DNA from: JBAVQS01 sp049694275 | Lineage (GTDB): Bacteria > Chloroflexota > Anaerolineae > UBA4142 > SHND01 | DNA: 47,616 nucleotides | Assembly (NCBI GenBank): GCA_049694275.1 | Contig: JBAVQS010000102.1 | Location: forward strand, 1 to 47,616 | Direction of reading: 5' to 3' | The notes under the pieces: generated by a model | Told to the model about the DNA's origin: nothing | The model's input: the letters and a program-made list of their open reading frames with translations, nothing else | Databases searched by the model: none | Made by a program: the position numbers and the translations under genes | Part shown: positions 1-8,035 of the stretch, piece after piece | Position numbering within the stretch: the stretch's first letter is position 1 | Layout of the letters: each line of letters begins with the position of its first letter

Positions 1-18
1 TTTACGTATTAAGGTGGA

Positions 19-1494
19 ATGATGAACAAGATTTCACGTCGGGATTTTCTAAGATTAGCAGGGCTTGCCGCAATCGGCGCGGCAATGCCGAACGCGTACC
101 TGTCGCGCTTGCCGCGACCGGCGCTGGCGCCAGCGCTGGCACCAGCATTGGCCGGGGGACCCAAGCTCAATGTGCTGCTCGTCACGATCGATACCCTGCG
201 CGGGGATTCCATCGGACTCAACGGCAGCCCGGTCGTCAAGACCCCCAACCTCGACCGGCTGGGACAGAGCGGCACCTGGTTTACCAATGCGATCTGCCAG
301 CAGCCGAACACGAACGCATCCCACGCGTCGATCTTTACGGGCGTTCTGCCCTTTGTGCACGGCGTGCGCCAGCACATGATCGACCTCCTGTCGCCGAACG
401 TCTATACGCTGGCGGAGGTGCTCGACCAGTATGGCTATGAGACGGCGGGCCTCTACAGCTGGGTGTCGCTCGAAAAAGGGTTCAGCGGGCTGCGCGGGTT
501 TGACACGTACGAAGACCTCTCCATCCACCTCGTGGATATCATGCGCGATCCGCGTTTCGAGAATTTGATCATTACCTACCGCTTGCTGGGCAAGTATCTC
601 TTTTTGCCCAACCTGGTTGAAAACCAATTTCTCCAGGGGCAGCAGGACTCGGTCGAGGACACGACGATTGGCAAAGCGGATGTGACGACGGATGCGGCGC
701 TGCGCTGGCTGGACGCGAACGGCAACGGGCCCAAGCCCTTTTTCCTCTGGGTCCACTATTACGACCCGCATTATCCGTACCAGCCGCCGCCCCCCTTTGA
801 TACGATGTACGACCCGACTTATACAGGCTCCGTCGACGGCAGCATGAAAACGATTCATTACATCTATGCCAACAACACCGGAGATCTCACGATGGCGGAT
901 GTCAACCATATTCATGCGCTCTACGACGGGCAAATCAGCTTTGCCGATCAACAACTGGGCCGGCTGATCGGGGAGGTGGACCGCCTGGGGTTGACCGGCA
1001 ACACCCTTGTGATTGTCACCTCCGATCACGGCGAGAGCCTCGGCGACCTGGGGCGATGGTTTCATGGGCCGAGAACAAATTACACCGACATCCATGTGCC
1101 GATGATCATGCGCTTGCCGTCGGTCATTCCGGCGAATCATCCGATCAGCGCGCCGGTTGCGAGCATCGACATTATGCCAACGGTCCTCGACCTGCTGCAA
1201 CTGCCGGTCCCGCCGATCGTACAGGGCAAGAGCCTCCTGCCGCTGGTCACCGGCGCCGCCTCCTCCGTTCGCCCCGGCTCGATCTCGATGTTGGACACGT
1301 ACGGCGAGATCTCGTTTTTGACGGAGGACTGGCATCTGATCTGGAATCACAAGGACCAGGTCCAGTGGCTGTATGACTATCACGCCGATCCCCTGGAGAT
1401 CGTCGACCTGGCGGAGGAACGACTCGAGGTGACGCGCCCGTTATTGGCCCAACTGCAACAGCAATTGAAAGAGCTCAAATTTCCTGACGCGTGA
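19..1494 (+). CDS. TAT-exported sulfatase/phosphoesterase-superfamily protein
   Basis: Alkaline-phosphatase/sulfatase-fold hydrolase that would act outside the membrane. The N-terminus carries a twin-arginine motif (SRRDFLRLAG, residues 6-15) and an Ala/Pro-rich stretch with a short repeated ALAP unit. Metal ligands are visible as D58 in VTIDTLRGD and D336/H337 in TSDHGES. The usual Cys/Ser-x-Pro-x-Arg sulfatase signature is replaced by T98-N-A-S-H-A-S near residue 98, so the likely nucleophile is Thr. That resembles LTA-synthase-like or phosphonate-hydrolase-like members and argues against a formylglycine sulfatase. Two adjacent ATGs (19 and 22) follow an AGGTGG box at 12-17; the second has the better spacing. 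The substrate cannot be read from the sequence. The product may act on a sulfate ester, phosphodiester or glycerophosphate group. Confidence 0.85.
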   Translation: MMNKISRRDFLRLAGLAAIGAAMPNAYLSRLPRPALAPALAPALAGGPKLNVLLVTIDTLRGDSIGLNGSPVVKTPNLDRLGQSGTWFTNAICQQPNTNASHASIFTGVLPFVHGVRQHMIDLLSPNVYTLAEVLDQYGYETAGLYSWVSLEKGFSGLRGFDTYEDLSIHLVDIMRDPRFENLIITYRLLGKYLFLPNLVENQFLQGQQDSVEDTTIGKADVTTDAALRWLDANGNGPKPFFLWVHYYDPHYPYQPPPPFDTMYDPTYTGSVDGSMKTIHYIYANNTGDLTMADVNHIHALYDGQISFADQQLGRLIGEVDRLGLTGNTLVIVTSDHGESLGDLGRWFHGPRTNYTDIHVPMIMRLPSVIPANHPISAPVASIDIMPTVLDLLQLPVPPIVQGKSLLPLVTGAASSVRPGSISMLDTYGEISFLTEDWHLIWNHKDQVQWLYDYHADPLEIVDLAEERLEVTRPLLAQLQQQLKELKFPDA

Positions 1495-1529
1495 AGGTCG
1501 CTCCCCATTCCGATATGGAGGTGGTTTCG

Positions 1530-1742
1530 ATGTGCATGTTCTGTGCGGCGGCGACGACTGTGGCGGCGGCGACAACGGTCGCCCAGGGCGAACAACGAAA
1601 AAAGCTCAAGCAAGCGGCGCCGGCCGAGCCACGCCGGGGGCTGCGCGCCCTGTCGCCGGGACGGATTAGCCTGCTCGGTGGCCTGGCCTGCGCCGGGCTC
1701 TTGATCGGGTCGGCCATTTATCACACGCACCTGCCCGGGTAA
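1530..1742 (+). CDS. small Cys-starting single-span membrane protein next to zur-znu
   Basis: A 70-residue protein. The ATG at 1530 is chosen because GGAGGTGG at 1517-1524 lies 5 nt upstream; an in-frame GTG at 1491 overlapping the sulfatase stop is less likely. It begins MCMFCAAATT, so two Cys lie at positions 2 and 5. A basic, Pro-rich middle follows, then one hydrophobic helix (about residues 46-62, LLGGLACAGLLIGSAIY) and a His-containing tail (HTH). It lies directly upstream of the Fur/Zur regulator and znuACB. I recognise no named family. The Cys pair, the HxH tail and the position next to a metal-uptake locus suggest, as inference only, a membrane metal-related accessory. Confidence 0.6.
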   Translation: MCMFCAAATTVAAATTVAQGEQRKKLKQAAPAEPRRGLRALSPGRISLLGGLACAGLLIGSAIYHTHLPG

Positions 1743-1751
1743 CGCCGACGG

Positions 1752-1804
1752 TTGACAGGTGAGGCGCTTGCTGGTATGATTGGGCTAACTGAAAACGTTT
1801 TTCA
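1752..1804 (+). promoter_or_regulatory. sigma-70-type promoter plus Fur/Zur-like operator for the regulator gene
   Basis: TTGACA at 1752-1757 and TATGAT at 1775-1780 are separated by exactly 17 nt, a near-consensus promoter. Just downstream, TGAAAACGTTTTTCA (1790-1804) is a near-palindrome covering the expected transcription start and ending 3 nt before the regulator's ATG at 1808. No Shine-Dalgarno sequence precedes that ATG. The same dyad recurs at the start of znuA (2329-2343), which supports an operator read by this regulator. Confidence 0.75.
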
Positions 1805-1807
1805 ATT

Positions 1808-2293
1808 ATGAATTCGATTGTTTCCGAATCCTCTCTCGTGTTATCCGAAGGGCTGCGCGAGAACAAATACAAGCTGACGCGCCCCCGCCGGGCGATCCTG
1901 GATATTGTCGCGCAGGCGGACCATCACCTGACGCCCGCCGAGGTTTATGAGCGGGCCAAGGATCGGTACCCGCACCTGGGCCTGACGACCGTGTACCGCA
2001 CGTTGGACCTGCTGGTGGAGCTGGGCTATATCCGTCGCATTCATCTCGACGCGGGATGTCACAGCTATGCCCCGGCGGCCCAGTCCCACGGCCACCAACT
2101 GGTCTGTTCCAACTGCGGCCGGATCGAGGAATTTGCCGATTGCGACCTGGACCTGTTGATCAAGACGCTGCAGACGCGAACCGGCTACAAGATCAACGTG
2201 CACATGCTCGAACTGATGGGGCGGTGTCCGGCCTGCCAGGGCCAGGGGGCGGGGCGTCGCCCGAGCGCCAGGGGGAGCAAGGAGAATCCGTGA
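1808..2293 (+). CDS. Fur-family metalloregulator (Zur-like)
   Basis: A 161-residue ferric/zinc-uptake-regulator family repressor. The N-terminal winged helix covers roughly residues 20-85 (LTRPRRAILDIV, GLTTVYRTLDLLVELGYI). The C-terminal half holds the His-rich metal and dimerisation region (SHGHQLVC) and two structural CxxC pairs, C100/C103 and C140/C143. It sits immediately upstream of a zinc/manganese-type ABC importer and both share an operator-like dyad, so it most likely represses znuACB and itself when metal is sufficient. The metal (Zn rather than Fe or Mn) is inferred from context. The last 17 residues are a basic, low-complexity tail. Confidence 0.85.
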   Translation: MNSIVSESSLVLSEGLRENKYKLTRPRRAILDIVAQADHHLTPAEVYERAKDRYPHLGLTTVYRTLDLLVELGYIRRIHLDAGCHSYAPAAQSHGHQLVCSNCGRIEEFADCDLDLLIKTLQTRTGYKINVHMLELMGRCPACQGQGAGRRPSARGSKENP

Positions 2294-2328
2294 GGAGGGG
2301 ACCCGGCGTTTTTTTTACGCCGCGTAAC

Positions 2329-2343
2329 TGATAATGTTTTTCA
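2329..2343 (+). promoter_or_regulatory. second Fur/Zur-like operator at the znuA start
   Basis: TGATAATGTTTTTCA matches the dyad at 1790-1804 in 12 of 15 positions, and both copies sit in the frame AACTGAnAAnGTTTTTCAAT next to a start codon. It overlaps the possible znuA ATG at 2334 and ends 2 nt before the alternative ATG at 2346. Binding here would block both transcription and translation initiation of znuA. Confidence 0.65.
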
Positions 2344-3263
2344 ATATGAAGGAGAAGGGATATCTGTTTGCACGCTTTCTAGTCTTGTCTTTGCTGGTCA
2401 CGGTGGCGGCCTGTTCTAATGCCGGCGCGCCGGCCGGTCCGGCCAGGGTGCGCGTCGTCGCGACGACCACCCAGGTGACGGCGCTGGCCAGGGCGGCCGG
2501 CGGAGACCGGATCGAGTTGACCGGCATTCTGCAAGCGAACGTCGACCCGCACGAGTACGAGCCGACGCCCGCCAATGTGCGCGCCTTTGCCAACGCACAG
2601 TTGATTGTCATTAACGGCGTCGGGCTGGAGAGATGGCTCGACAAAGTCATTACAAATTCCGGCACGCACGCGCCGATTGTGGATACCTCGCTGGGGGTTA
2701 CGCTGCGCAAAGGCGATCCGGCCGAGCCGCGGGGGGACCCGCACATCTGGTTCGCCGCATCGAATGACGTGATCATGCTGAATAACATTCGCGACGGCCT
2801 GGTCCAGGTGGACTCCGCCAATGCCGATTATTACAAAGCCAATGCCGCGGCCTATGAAAAGAAATTGAATGACCTCGACCAGTACATCATGCAGCAGATC
2901 GCCAGCATCCCCGCGGCCAACCGCAAATTCGTGACCAATCACGATGCGATGGGCTATTATATCGACCGCTACGGGCTGGCCTTTGTCGGCTCGATCATTC
3001 CGAGCATGGACACGAACTATGAGCCGTCGGCTCAGGACCTGACGCGGCTGGTCGAGGCGATCAAGGCCCAGCGCGTCAAGGCGGTCTTTAGCGAGGCGTC
3101 GATCAATCCGAACCTCGCGCGCCAGATTGCGCAGGAAACGAACGTCAAGGTGGTCGATGGCGTGCTGTATGCGGATACCCTGGGGCCCTCCGGCAGTGGG
3201 GCGGATACCGTGGAGGGGATGCTCAAAATGGATACAGACCTCATCGTCGCGAACCTGAAATGA
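2334..3263 (+). CDS. znuA: zinc/manganese ABC transporter substrate-binding lipoprotein
   Basis: Cluster A-I solute-binding protein that captures Zn(II) or Mn(II) outside the membrane for the ZnuCB permease. The signal peptide ends in a lipobox (TVAAC, Cys 27 counted from 2334), so the mature protein is lipid-anchored. Family metal ligands are visible in DPHEYEP, GDPHIWF and TNHDAMGYY, with a C-terminal Asp in the YADTLG segment. The His-rich loop typical of many ZnuA proteins is absent, so Mn remains possible. The ATG at 2334 lies inside the operator dyad; the ATG at 2346 gives a more standard signal peptide and may be the true start. The stop overlaps the next gene by 4 nt. Confidence 0.88.
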   Translation: MFFNMKEKGYLFARFLVLSLLVTVAACSNAGAPAGPARVRVVATTTQVTALARAAGGDRIELTGILQANVDPHEYEPTPANVRAFANAQLIVINGVGLERWLDKVITNSGTHAPIVDTSLGVTLRKGDPAEPRGDPHIWFAASNDVIMLNNIRDGLVQVDSANADYYKANAAAYEKKLNDLDQYIMQQIASIPAANRKFVTNHDAMGYYIDRYGLAFVGSIIPSMDTNYEPSAQDLTRLVEAIKAQRVKAVFSEASINPNLARQIAQETNVKVVDGVLYADTLGPSGSGADTVEGMLKMDTDLIVANLK

Positions 3264-4093
3264 CAATTCAAACTTACAGCGCGGTCTCATTCCGCGACGT
3301 CTCGGTCGCCTACGACCACCGGCCTGCATTGTCGAATATCACGTTGGATATCGCGGCAGGAGAGTTTGTGGGGGTCGTTGGGCCGAATGGCGCGGGCAAG
3401 AGCACACTCCTGAACGCCATCTTGCGCCTCATTCCACTCCAGCGCGGTGAAATCCTGATCGCGGGGCGCTCCAGCGCGCAGGCGCGGGGCGCGGTCTCGT
3501 ATATGCCGCAGCGGGAGGGGGTGGACTGGACCTTTCCCGTGACGATTCAGGATGTCGTCATGATGGGGCGCCAGGCGCGGCTCGGCTGGTTTCGCCGCCC
3601 CACGCGCCAGGATCGCGCGGTGGTGGAGTGGGCATTGGAGCAGGTGCAGATGCTGGATATACGCCGCACGCCAATCGGCGAACTGTCGGGCGGACAACAG
3701 CAGCGCGTTTTCCTGGCGCGCGCACTGGCCCAGGAGGGGGACCTGCTGCTGCTGGACGAGCCGCTGACCGGCGTGGATGCGACCACGCAGGAAACGATTC
3801 TGCGGCTGCTCCGGGACATGCGGAGCAAGGGGCGGACGGTCATCATGACGACGCACGACCTGGGGGTTGCCCGCGCGTTCTGCTCCAGGCTGCTCTTTTT
3901 GAACCAGGTCGCCATCGCGTATGGTCCGCCCACCGAAACCTTTACGCCGGAGGTGCTCGAAAAGACGTACGGGGGACATATCCTGCGCCTCGCCCCCGAT
4001 GCGATTGCCCTGGCGCCAGTGGACGATTCGCTCATGATTCTGCGGGATGGCATGCATCACACCCACGCGCCGGGCCGGGGAGGCAAACACTGA
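3260..4093 (+). CDS. znuC: zinc/manganese ABC transporter ATP-binding protein
   Basis: Cytoplasmic ATPase of the metal importer. Walker A is GPNGAGKST (residues 41-49), followed by a Q-loop, the signature LSGGQQQRVF, Walker B LLLLDEP and the H-loop TTHD. Length (277 aa) is normal for ZnuC/MntB-type proteins. The C-terminus is His-rich (MHHTHAPGRGGKH), which could bind metal; this is an inference. It is coupled to znuA and znuB by 4-nt and 1-nt overlaps respectively. Confidence 0.92.
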   Translation: MTIQTYSAVSFRDVSVAYDHRPALSNITLDIAAGEFVGVVGPNGAGKSTLLNAILRLIPLQRGEILIAGRSSAQARGAVSYMPQREGVDWTFPVTIQDVVMMGRQARLGWFRRPTRQDRAVVEWALEQVQMLDIRRTPIGELSGGQQQRVFLARALAQEGDLLLLDEPLTGVDATTQETILRLLRDMRSKGRTVIMTTHDLGVARAFCSRLLFLNQVAIAYGPPTETFTPEVLEKTYGGHILRLAPDAIALAPVDDSLMILRDGMHHTHAPGRGGKH

Positions 4094-4959
4094 TGGATGG
4101 GGTCTCGTTGTGGCAAACCCTGATTGACCCGTTTCAGTATGCCTTTATGCAGCGCGGCCTGATCGAGGTGATGTTGATCGGCCTGATCTGCGGCGCGATG
4201 GGGGCTTTTGTCATCACGCGGGGCCTCGGCTTTATCGGCGATGCCATCAGCCACGCCATCTTTCCTGGCATTGTGATCGCGTTCCTCGGCCGGTTCAGCT
4301 TTTTCATCGGCGCGCTCGTCTTTGGCCTGCTGACCGCGTTTGGCATTGGCGTGCTCAGCCGCAATCAACGCGTGCGGGAGGATACCGCCATCGGTATTCT
4401 GTTTGCCGGCGCGTTCGCCCTGGGCGTCGTCCTCATCAGCTCGGTGCGCAGTTACACGACCGATCTGAGCGCCATTCTGTTCGGGAATGTCCTGGGGGTT
4501 TCGAACCAGGACGTAATCCTCACCGTGGCGCTCGGCGCGCTCGTGGCCGGCGCGCTCTATTTGTTCTATAAAGAGCTGCTGCTGGTCGCGTTTGACCGGA
4601 CGATGGCGGCGGCGATGGGGCTGCCGGTGGCCTGGCTGGAGCAATTGCTCCTCTTACTGCTCACCCTGACCATCGTCATCTCGCTGCAAGCCGTGGGAAA
4701 TATCCTGATCCTGGCGATGTTGATTACCCCGGCGGCGACGGCGCGGCTCTTTGTCCAGCGGTTCCAATCGCTGATGCTGCTGGGCGCGCTTATCGGCGCC
4801 CTGTGCGGCGTGCTGGGGCTTTACACCTCCTATTATCTGAATCTCGCCTCGGGCGGGACCATCGTGCTCTTTACGACCGCCGTGTTTTTGTTGTGTTTTG
4901 TGTTCGCGCCCCGGTATGGGCTCCTGGGCAATTATTTGCGCCGGGCGCGGGCGGAATGA
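4093..4959 (+). CDS. znuB: zinc/manganese ABC transporter permease
   Basis: ABC-3 family integral membrane permease of 288 residues with about eight hydrophobic segments. The ATG at 4093 shares its A with the znuC TGA stop. The family segment GAFVITRGLGFIGDAISHAIFPG lies in the first third. The reading frame stays open far upstream into znuC in another frame; that part is not coding for this protein. It forms the channel through which metal delivered by ZnuA crosses the membrane using ZnuC. Confidence 0.9.
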   Translation: MDGVSLWQTLIDPFQYAFMQRGLIEVMLIGLICGAMGAFVITRGLGFIGDAISHAIFPGIVIAFLGRFSFFIGALVFGLLTAFGIGVLSRNQRVREDTAIGILFAGAFALGVVLISSVRSYTTDLSAILFGNVLGVSNQDVILTVALGALVAGALYLFYKELLLVAFDRTMAAAMGLPVAWLEQLLLLLLTLTIVISLQAVGNILILAMLITPAATARLFVQRFQSLMLLGALIGALCGVLGLYTSYYLNLASGGTIVLFTTAVFLLCFVFAPRYGLLGNYLRRARAE

Positions 4960-5099
4960 TTCCGTTGGCGAATGCGCCGGGCCTCAGCAAATGAAATTTG
5001 CCGCCTGAACATGATAGGTCGCCTCAGCGACCGGAAAAGGATCTCGCCAACGGAGTACTGAAAAGGGCAATCGAAATGCAAGGAGATGGATGGAACGGA

Positions 5100-6113
5100 A
5101 TGCGTCGTGCGAGTTACCCTTGCCTGGGGCTCGCTCTGGTCGCGCTGTTGTGGCTCGGGGCGTGCACTCCCGCACAGCCCATCGGCGCGAGCGCGACCGC
5201 CGTTCCCGCGCCGGCGTCCCTGACCGCGCGGCCTGCGGCCAGCCCGACCCCGGCGGCCGCGCAATTCGACGGCGCGCACGCCTATCAAGAATATCTCCTG
5301 GGGCAGATGAAGCTCGGGCTGCTGCGCTCCACGGGGAGCGCGGGCGGACGCGCGACGGGGGATTATATCCTGGCGCAGTTAAAAGCGGCGAATGTGCAGA
5401 GCACAACCCAGGAGTTTACCTATCGCGGCGTTCCGGTGCGGAATATCATTGGCAAACTGGCGGTGGGGCGCGGGCCGCTCATCATCGTGGGCGCGCATTA
5501 CGACGCGCGGGTGCACGCGAATATGGATCGGGCGCACCCGGACCAGTCGGTGCCGGCCGCGAACGATGGAGCGAGCGGGGTGGCGGTCCTGCTGGAACTG
5601 GCGCGCACGCTCGATATCTCCCGGTTACATAATGAGGTGTGGCTTGCGTTTTTCGATGCGGAGGATAACGGCGACTATAGCTCGTGTGATCTCCTGCAAG
5701 TGGGCAATCCGGGCCAGGCCGCGGGCTGTGACGCGACCCTCTGGTCCTGGTCGGTCGGCGCGACCTATGTGGCAGAGCATCTCGGTCAAAAGCCGGCCGC
5801 GGTCATTATTCTGGATATGATCGGCGACGCCGACCAGAACATTTATTACGAACAGAACTCGGACAAGGACTTGCAGCAAGAGATCTGGTCCATCGCCGCG
5901 CGCCTGGGGTATTCGAAACAATTCATCCCACAATTCAAATATTCGATGAGCGACGACCATACCCCATTCTTGGAGCAGGGCATCCGCGCGGTGGATATGA
6001 TCGATTTCGATTATCCGTACTGGCACACGACGCAGGACACCGCCGACAAGGTCAGCGCGGCGAGCCTGGAGCGAACGGGACGAGTCATGCAGGCGTGGCT
6101 GGAAGAACAATGA
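5100..6113 (+). CDS. M28-family zinc peptidase lipoprotein
   Basis: Secreted aminopeptidase or glutaminyl-cyclase-like metalloenzyme. After a short basic start (MRRASY) the signal peptide ends in LLWLGAC, a lipobox, followed by an Ala/Pro/Thr-rich linker. Di-zinc ligands of the M28 fold are visible in GAHYDARV, ANDGASGVAVLLELAR, FFDAEDNG, LDMIGDAD and the final YWHTTQDT. The ATG at 5100 is favoured for its compact signal peptide and the AAGGAG upstream at 5080-5085; an ATG at 5076 is also possible. Its stop overlaps the next gene, another extracytoplasmic enzyme. Substrate is unknown. Confidence 0.82.
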   Translation: MRRASYPCLGLALVALLWLGACTPAQPIGASATAVPAPASLTARPAASPTPAAAQFDGAHAYQEYLLGQMKLGLLRSTGSAGGRATGDYILAQLKAANVQSTTQEFTYRGVPVRNIIGKLAVGRGPLIIVGAHYDARVHANMDRAHPDQSVPAANDGASGVAVLLELARTLDISRLHNEVWLAFFDAEDNGDYSSCDLLQVGNPGQAAGCDATLWSWSVGATYVAEHLGQKPAAVIILDMIGDADQNIYYEQNSDKDLQQEIWSIAARLGYSKQFIPQFKYSMSDDHTPFLEQGIRAVDMIDFDYPYWHTTQDTADKVSAASLERTGRVMQAWLEEQ

Positions 6114-7135
6114 GCCTGCGTCGTATCCTGATGCCCGCCGGTTTGGTCCTGTTCTGGTTGGTCGTGAGCCTGGTGAATCTGCACTGTAGCGCGGCTGTAG
6201 CGGAGATCGAACCGGCGACCGTCACGCCGTTCCCATCGGCAACCGCCACCGATGCGCCGACCACAACGCTCACTCCGACGAATTCGCCGACCCCGACGCT
6301 TACGGAGACCGATACCGAGACGCCGACATCGACGCCGACATCGACCGCCACGGTCACCTCCACCCCGACGGGTATGCCAACACGGACTGCGACCGCGATC
6401 CCTGTTCCCCTGGTCGTCAGCACGCCCGCGCGCACCGTTCAAATCCCGATTCTGCTATACCATTACATCCGGCCTTATCCCGACCGCGCCATCGACCCCC
6501 TGGGCTATACCCTTTCCGTCCCGCTTGACCTGTTTAGCCGGGAGCTGGATTATTTGCAGGGGCAAGGGTATCAGACGATGCGCCTGGCGGACCTGGCGCG
6601 TTTCTTGCGCGACGGCGCGCCGCCGCTGCCGGCGAAACCGATGATCCTGACCTTTGACGATGGCTATGCGGATGCCTACAGCGCCGCCTTTCCCGCGCTC
6701 AAGGCGCATGGAATGATCGGCACCTTTTTTGTCGTGCCCGGATTTGTCGATCAGGGGTTGGCGAATTATGTGACGTGGGATGAGGTGAAGGAGATGCACG
6801 CGGCCGGGATGGAGATCGGCGCGCACACGATGCACCACGTGGACCTGACCGCGAAATCGCCTGCGGCGGCGGAGCAGGAGGTGGCCGAATCCCAACTCGA
6901 ATTGCAGCAAGCGCTGGGCGAGCCGGTGCGGGTGTTTGCCTACCCTTATGGCCGGATGAATCTCTGGGTCGAACAGATCGTCGCCCGCTATTTCGATACG
7001 GCGGCGACGACCATCCCCGGAACGCACCAGACGAGTGACATTCCCTACCGACTGCACCGCATCGAGATCAGCGGCGCTTTTAACTTTCCCTCGTTCGTCG
7101 GATTTCTGGATTACTGGTTGGGCAATCCGAGATAA
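6110..7135 (+). CDS. polysaccharide deacetylase (NodB/CE4) with Thr/Pro linker
   Basis: Membrane-anchored or secreted carbohydrate-esterase-4 protein that removes acetyl groups from N-acetylglucosamine-containing glycans such as peptidoglycan. One N-terminal hydrophobic segment (LVLFWLVVSLVNL) is followed by about 60 residues of Thr/Pro/Ser repeat linker, a style common in Chloroflexota secreted proteins. The catalytic domain starts near residue 110. LTFDDGYAD holds the catalytic and metal Asp pair D183/D184, the HxxxH metal motif is AHTMHHVDL, and the later motif is FAYPYGRMN. The ATG at 6110 overlaps the preceding stop as ATGA. Confidence 0.88.
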   Translation: MSLRRILMPAGLVLFWLVVSLVNLHCSAAVAEIEPATVTPFPSATATDAPTTTLTPTNSPTPTLTETDTETPTSTPTSTATVTSTPTGMPTRTATAIPVPLVVSTPARTVQIPILLYHYIRPYPDRAIDPLGYTLSVPLDLFSRELDYLQGQGYQTMRLADLARFLRDGAPPLPAKPMILTFDDGYADAYSAAFPALKAHGMIGTFFVVPGFVDQGLANYVTWDEVKEMHAAGMEIGAHTMHHVDLTAKSPAAAEQEVAESQLELQQALGEPVRVFAYPYGRMNLWVEQIVARYFDTAATTIPGTHQTSDIPYRLHRIEISGAFNFPSFVGFLDYWLGNPR

Positions 7136-7248
7136 AAGATTGAACCGCGAGGACGCAAAGCGTCCGTCCTTTCAGGGGGACGCGAAAGGGATCCCGAGTG
7201 GGATTTGCGGTTCGCCAACAAAATCCTGGATTTCTTCCCGCACCGAGT

Positions 7249-7965
7249 TTACCGCGATAGGACGCTGTAGAGGTTGAGGTTGGCGTCCGCCAGGAACTGG
7301 CGCTCGACCTGGAACCCGGTTGCTTCCGCCAGTTTGCACACCTCTTGCTCGGTGAGCAGGTGCACATAGCGCAGACCCTCGCCGCCCCGCTTCCAGTCGA
7401 CGAGCGCGTCGCCCGGTTCCAGCTCTGCTTCCGGCCACCCCGCCGGCCACGGGACGATTTTCCGGCGAAGGCGCTCGTTGCTCTCGTACTGCCAGTTGCT
7501 CATCAACAATCGCCCCCCCGGTTTGAGCAAAGAGCGCAAGTCGCGCAGCACCCGCTCGCGCAGGTCGTAACTGGGCACATGATGAAGGACTGCGAGCATC
7601 AGGATGAGGGCGAACGGGGCCTGATCCTGGGCGACCTGCGACCAGCCGGACGCGGTAATGTCTGATGCCCGAAATTCGGCTGTAATGTGCTGCAATTCCC
7701 TGGCGCGGATTTGGGCGATCGTGAGCAACTCGCGGGTGAGGTCAACGCCGAGATAGTCAAACGCGAACCCTTCCCGGTCGAGCCGCTCGACGAGGCGGCC
7801 ATTGCCGCATCCCACTTCGAGTAGCTTTACGCCGTTCGTAAGATAGGGCATAATGGGGGTGATGTTGAGGCGCTCGCTCGACCGCGTCTCGGAGAAATCG
7901 CGGGCGAAGGCGGCATAGAACGCACGGTTCAGATCGATGAGCCGTTTGACTGTTTCTGCTTGCAC
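7249..7965 (-). CDS. class I SAM methyltransferase, Trm9/ALKBH8-like
   Basis: A 238-residue methyltransferase. Motif I is EVGCGNG (residues 50-56), motif II is YLGVDLTRELL, and post-motif residues LHHVPS and LLKPGGRLLMSNWQ follow. The N-terminal FSETR (24-28) resembles the FSxTR signature of Trm9/ALKBH8 tRNA methyltransferases, which convert cm5U34 to its methyl ester. The gene is divergent from elp3, whose product makes the cm5U precursor in other organisms. Together these suggest tRNA wobble-uridine methylation, but the assignment rests on short motifs and neighbourhood. A generic small-molecule methyltransferase is the alternative. Confidence 0.7.
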   Translation of the reverse strand: MQAETVKRLIDLNRAFYAAFARDFSETRSSERLNITPIMPYLTNGVKLLEVGCGNGRLVERLDREGFAFDYLGVDLTRELLTIAQIRARELQHITAEFRASDITASGWSQVAQDQAPFALILMLAVLHHVPSYDLRERVLRDLRSLLKPGGRLLMSNWQYESNERLRRKIVPWPAGWPEAELEPGDALVDWKRGGEGLRYVHLLTEQEVCKLAEATGFQVERQFLADANLNLYSVLSR

Positions 7966-7982
7966 GGCTAATATTATACGCC

Positions 7983-8026
7983 GTAGAGACGTTTTGAGGA
8001 AAGACGTTTCACCGAAACGTCTCTAC
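7983..8026. repeat. palindromic intergenic repeat (GTAGAGACGTTT arms)
   Basis: GTAGAGACGTTT (7983-7994) and its exact reverse complement (8015-8026) flank 20 nt, and a nested GACGTTTC/GAAACGTC pair lies inside. It occupies nearly the whole space between the divergent methyltransferase and elp3 genes, so it would overlap their promoters. It looks like a REP-type repeat. Confidence 0.7.
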
Positions 8027-8035
8027 CGATGTGAT

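Noticed and set aside
55..1383. Long antisense frame under the sulfatase gene
   Set aside because: It is a codon-bias shadow rich in Arg/His/Gln without motif; the same holds for other long antisense frames in the G+C-rich genes.
2304..2322. Hairpin CGGCGT...ACGCCG before znuA as a terminator
   Set aside because: The T-run is in the loop, not after the stem, so it does not fit an intrinsic terminator.
3628..4092. Long upstream extension of the znuB frame
   Set aside because: It lies inside znuC in another frame with a biased shadow composition; the coupled ATG at 4093 fits the family start.
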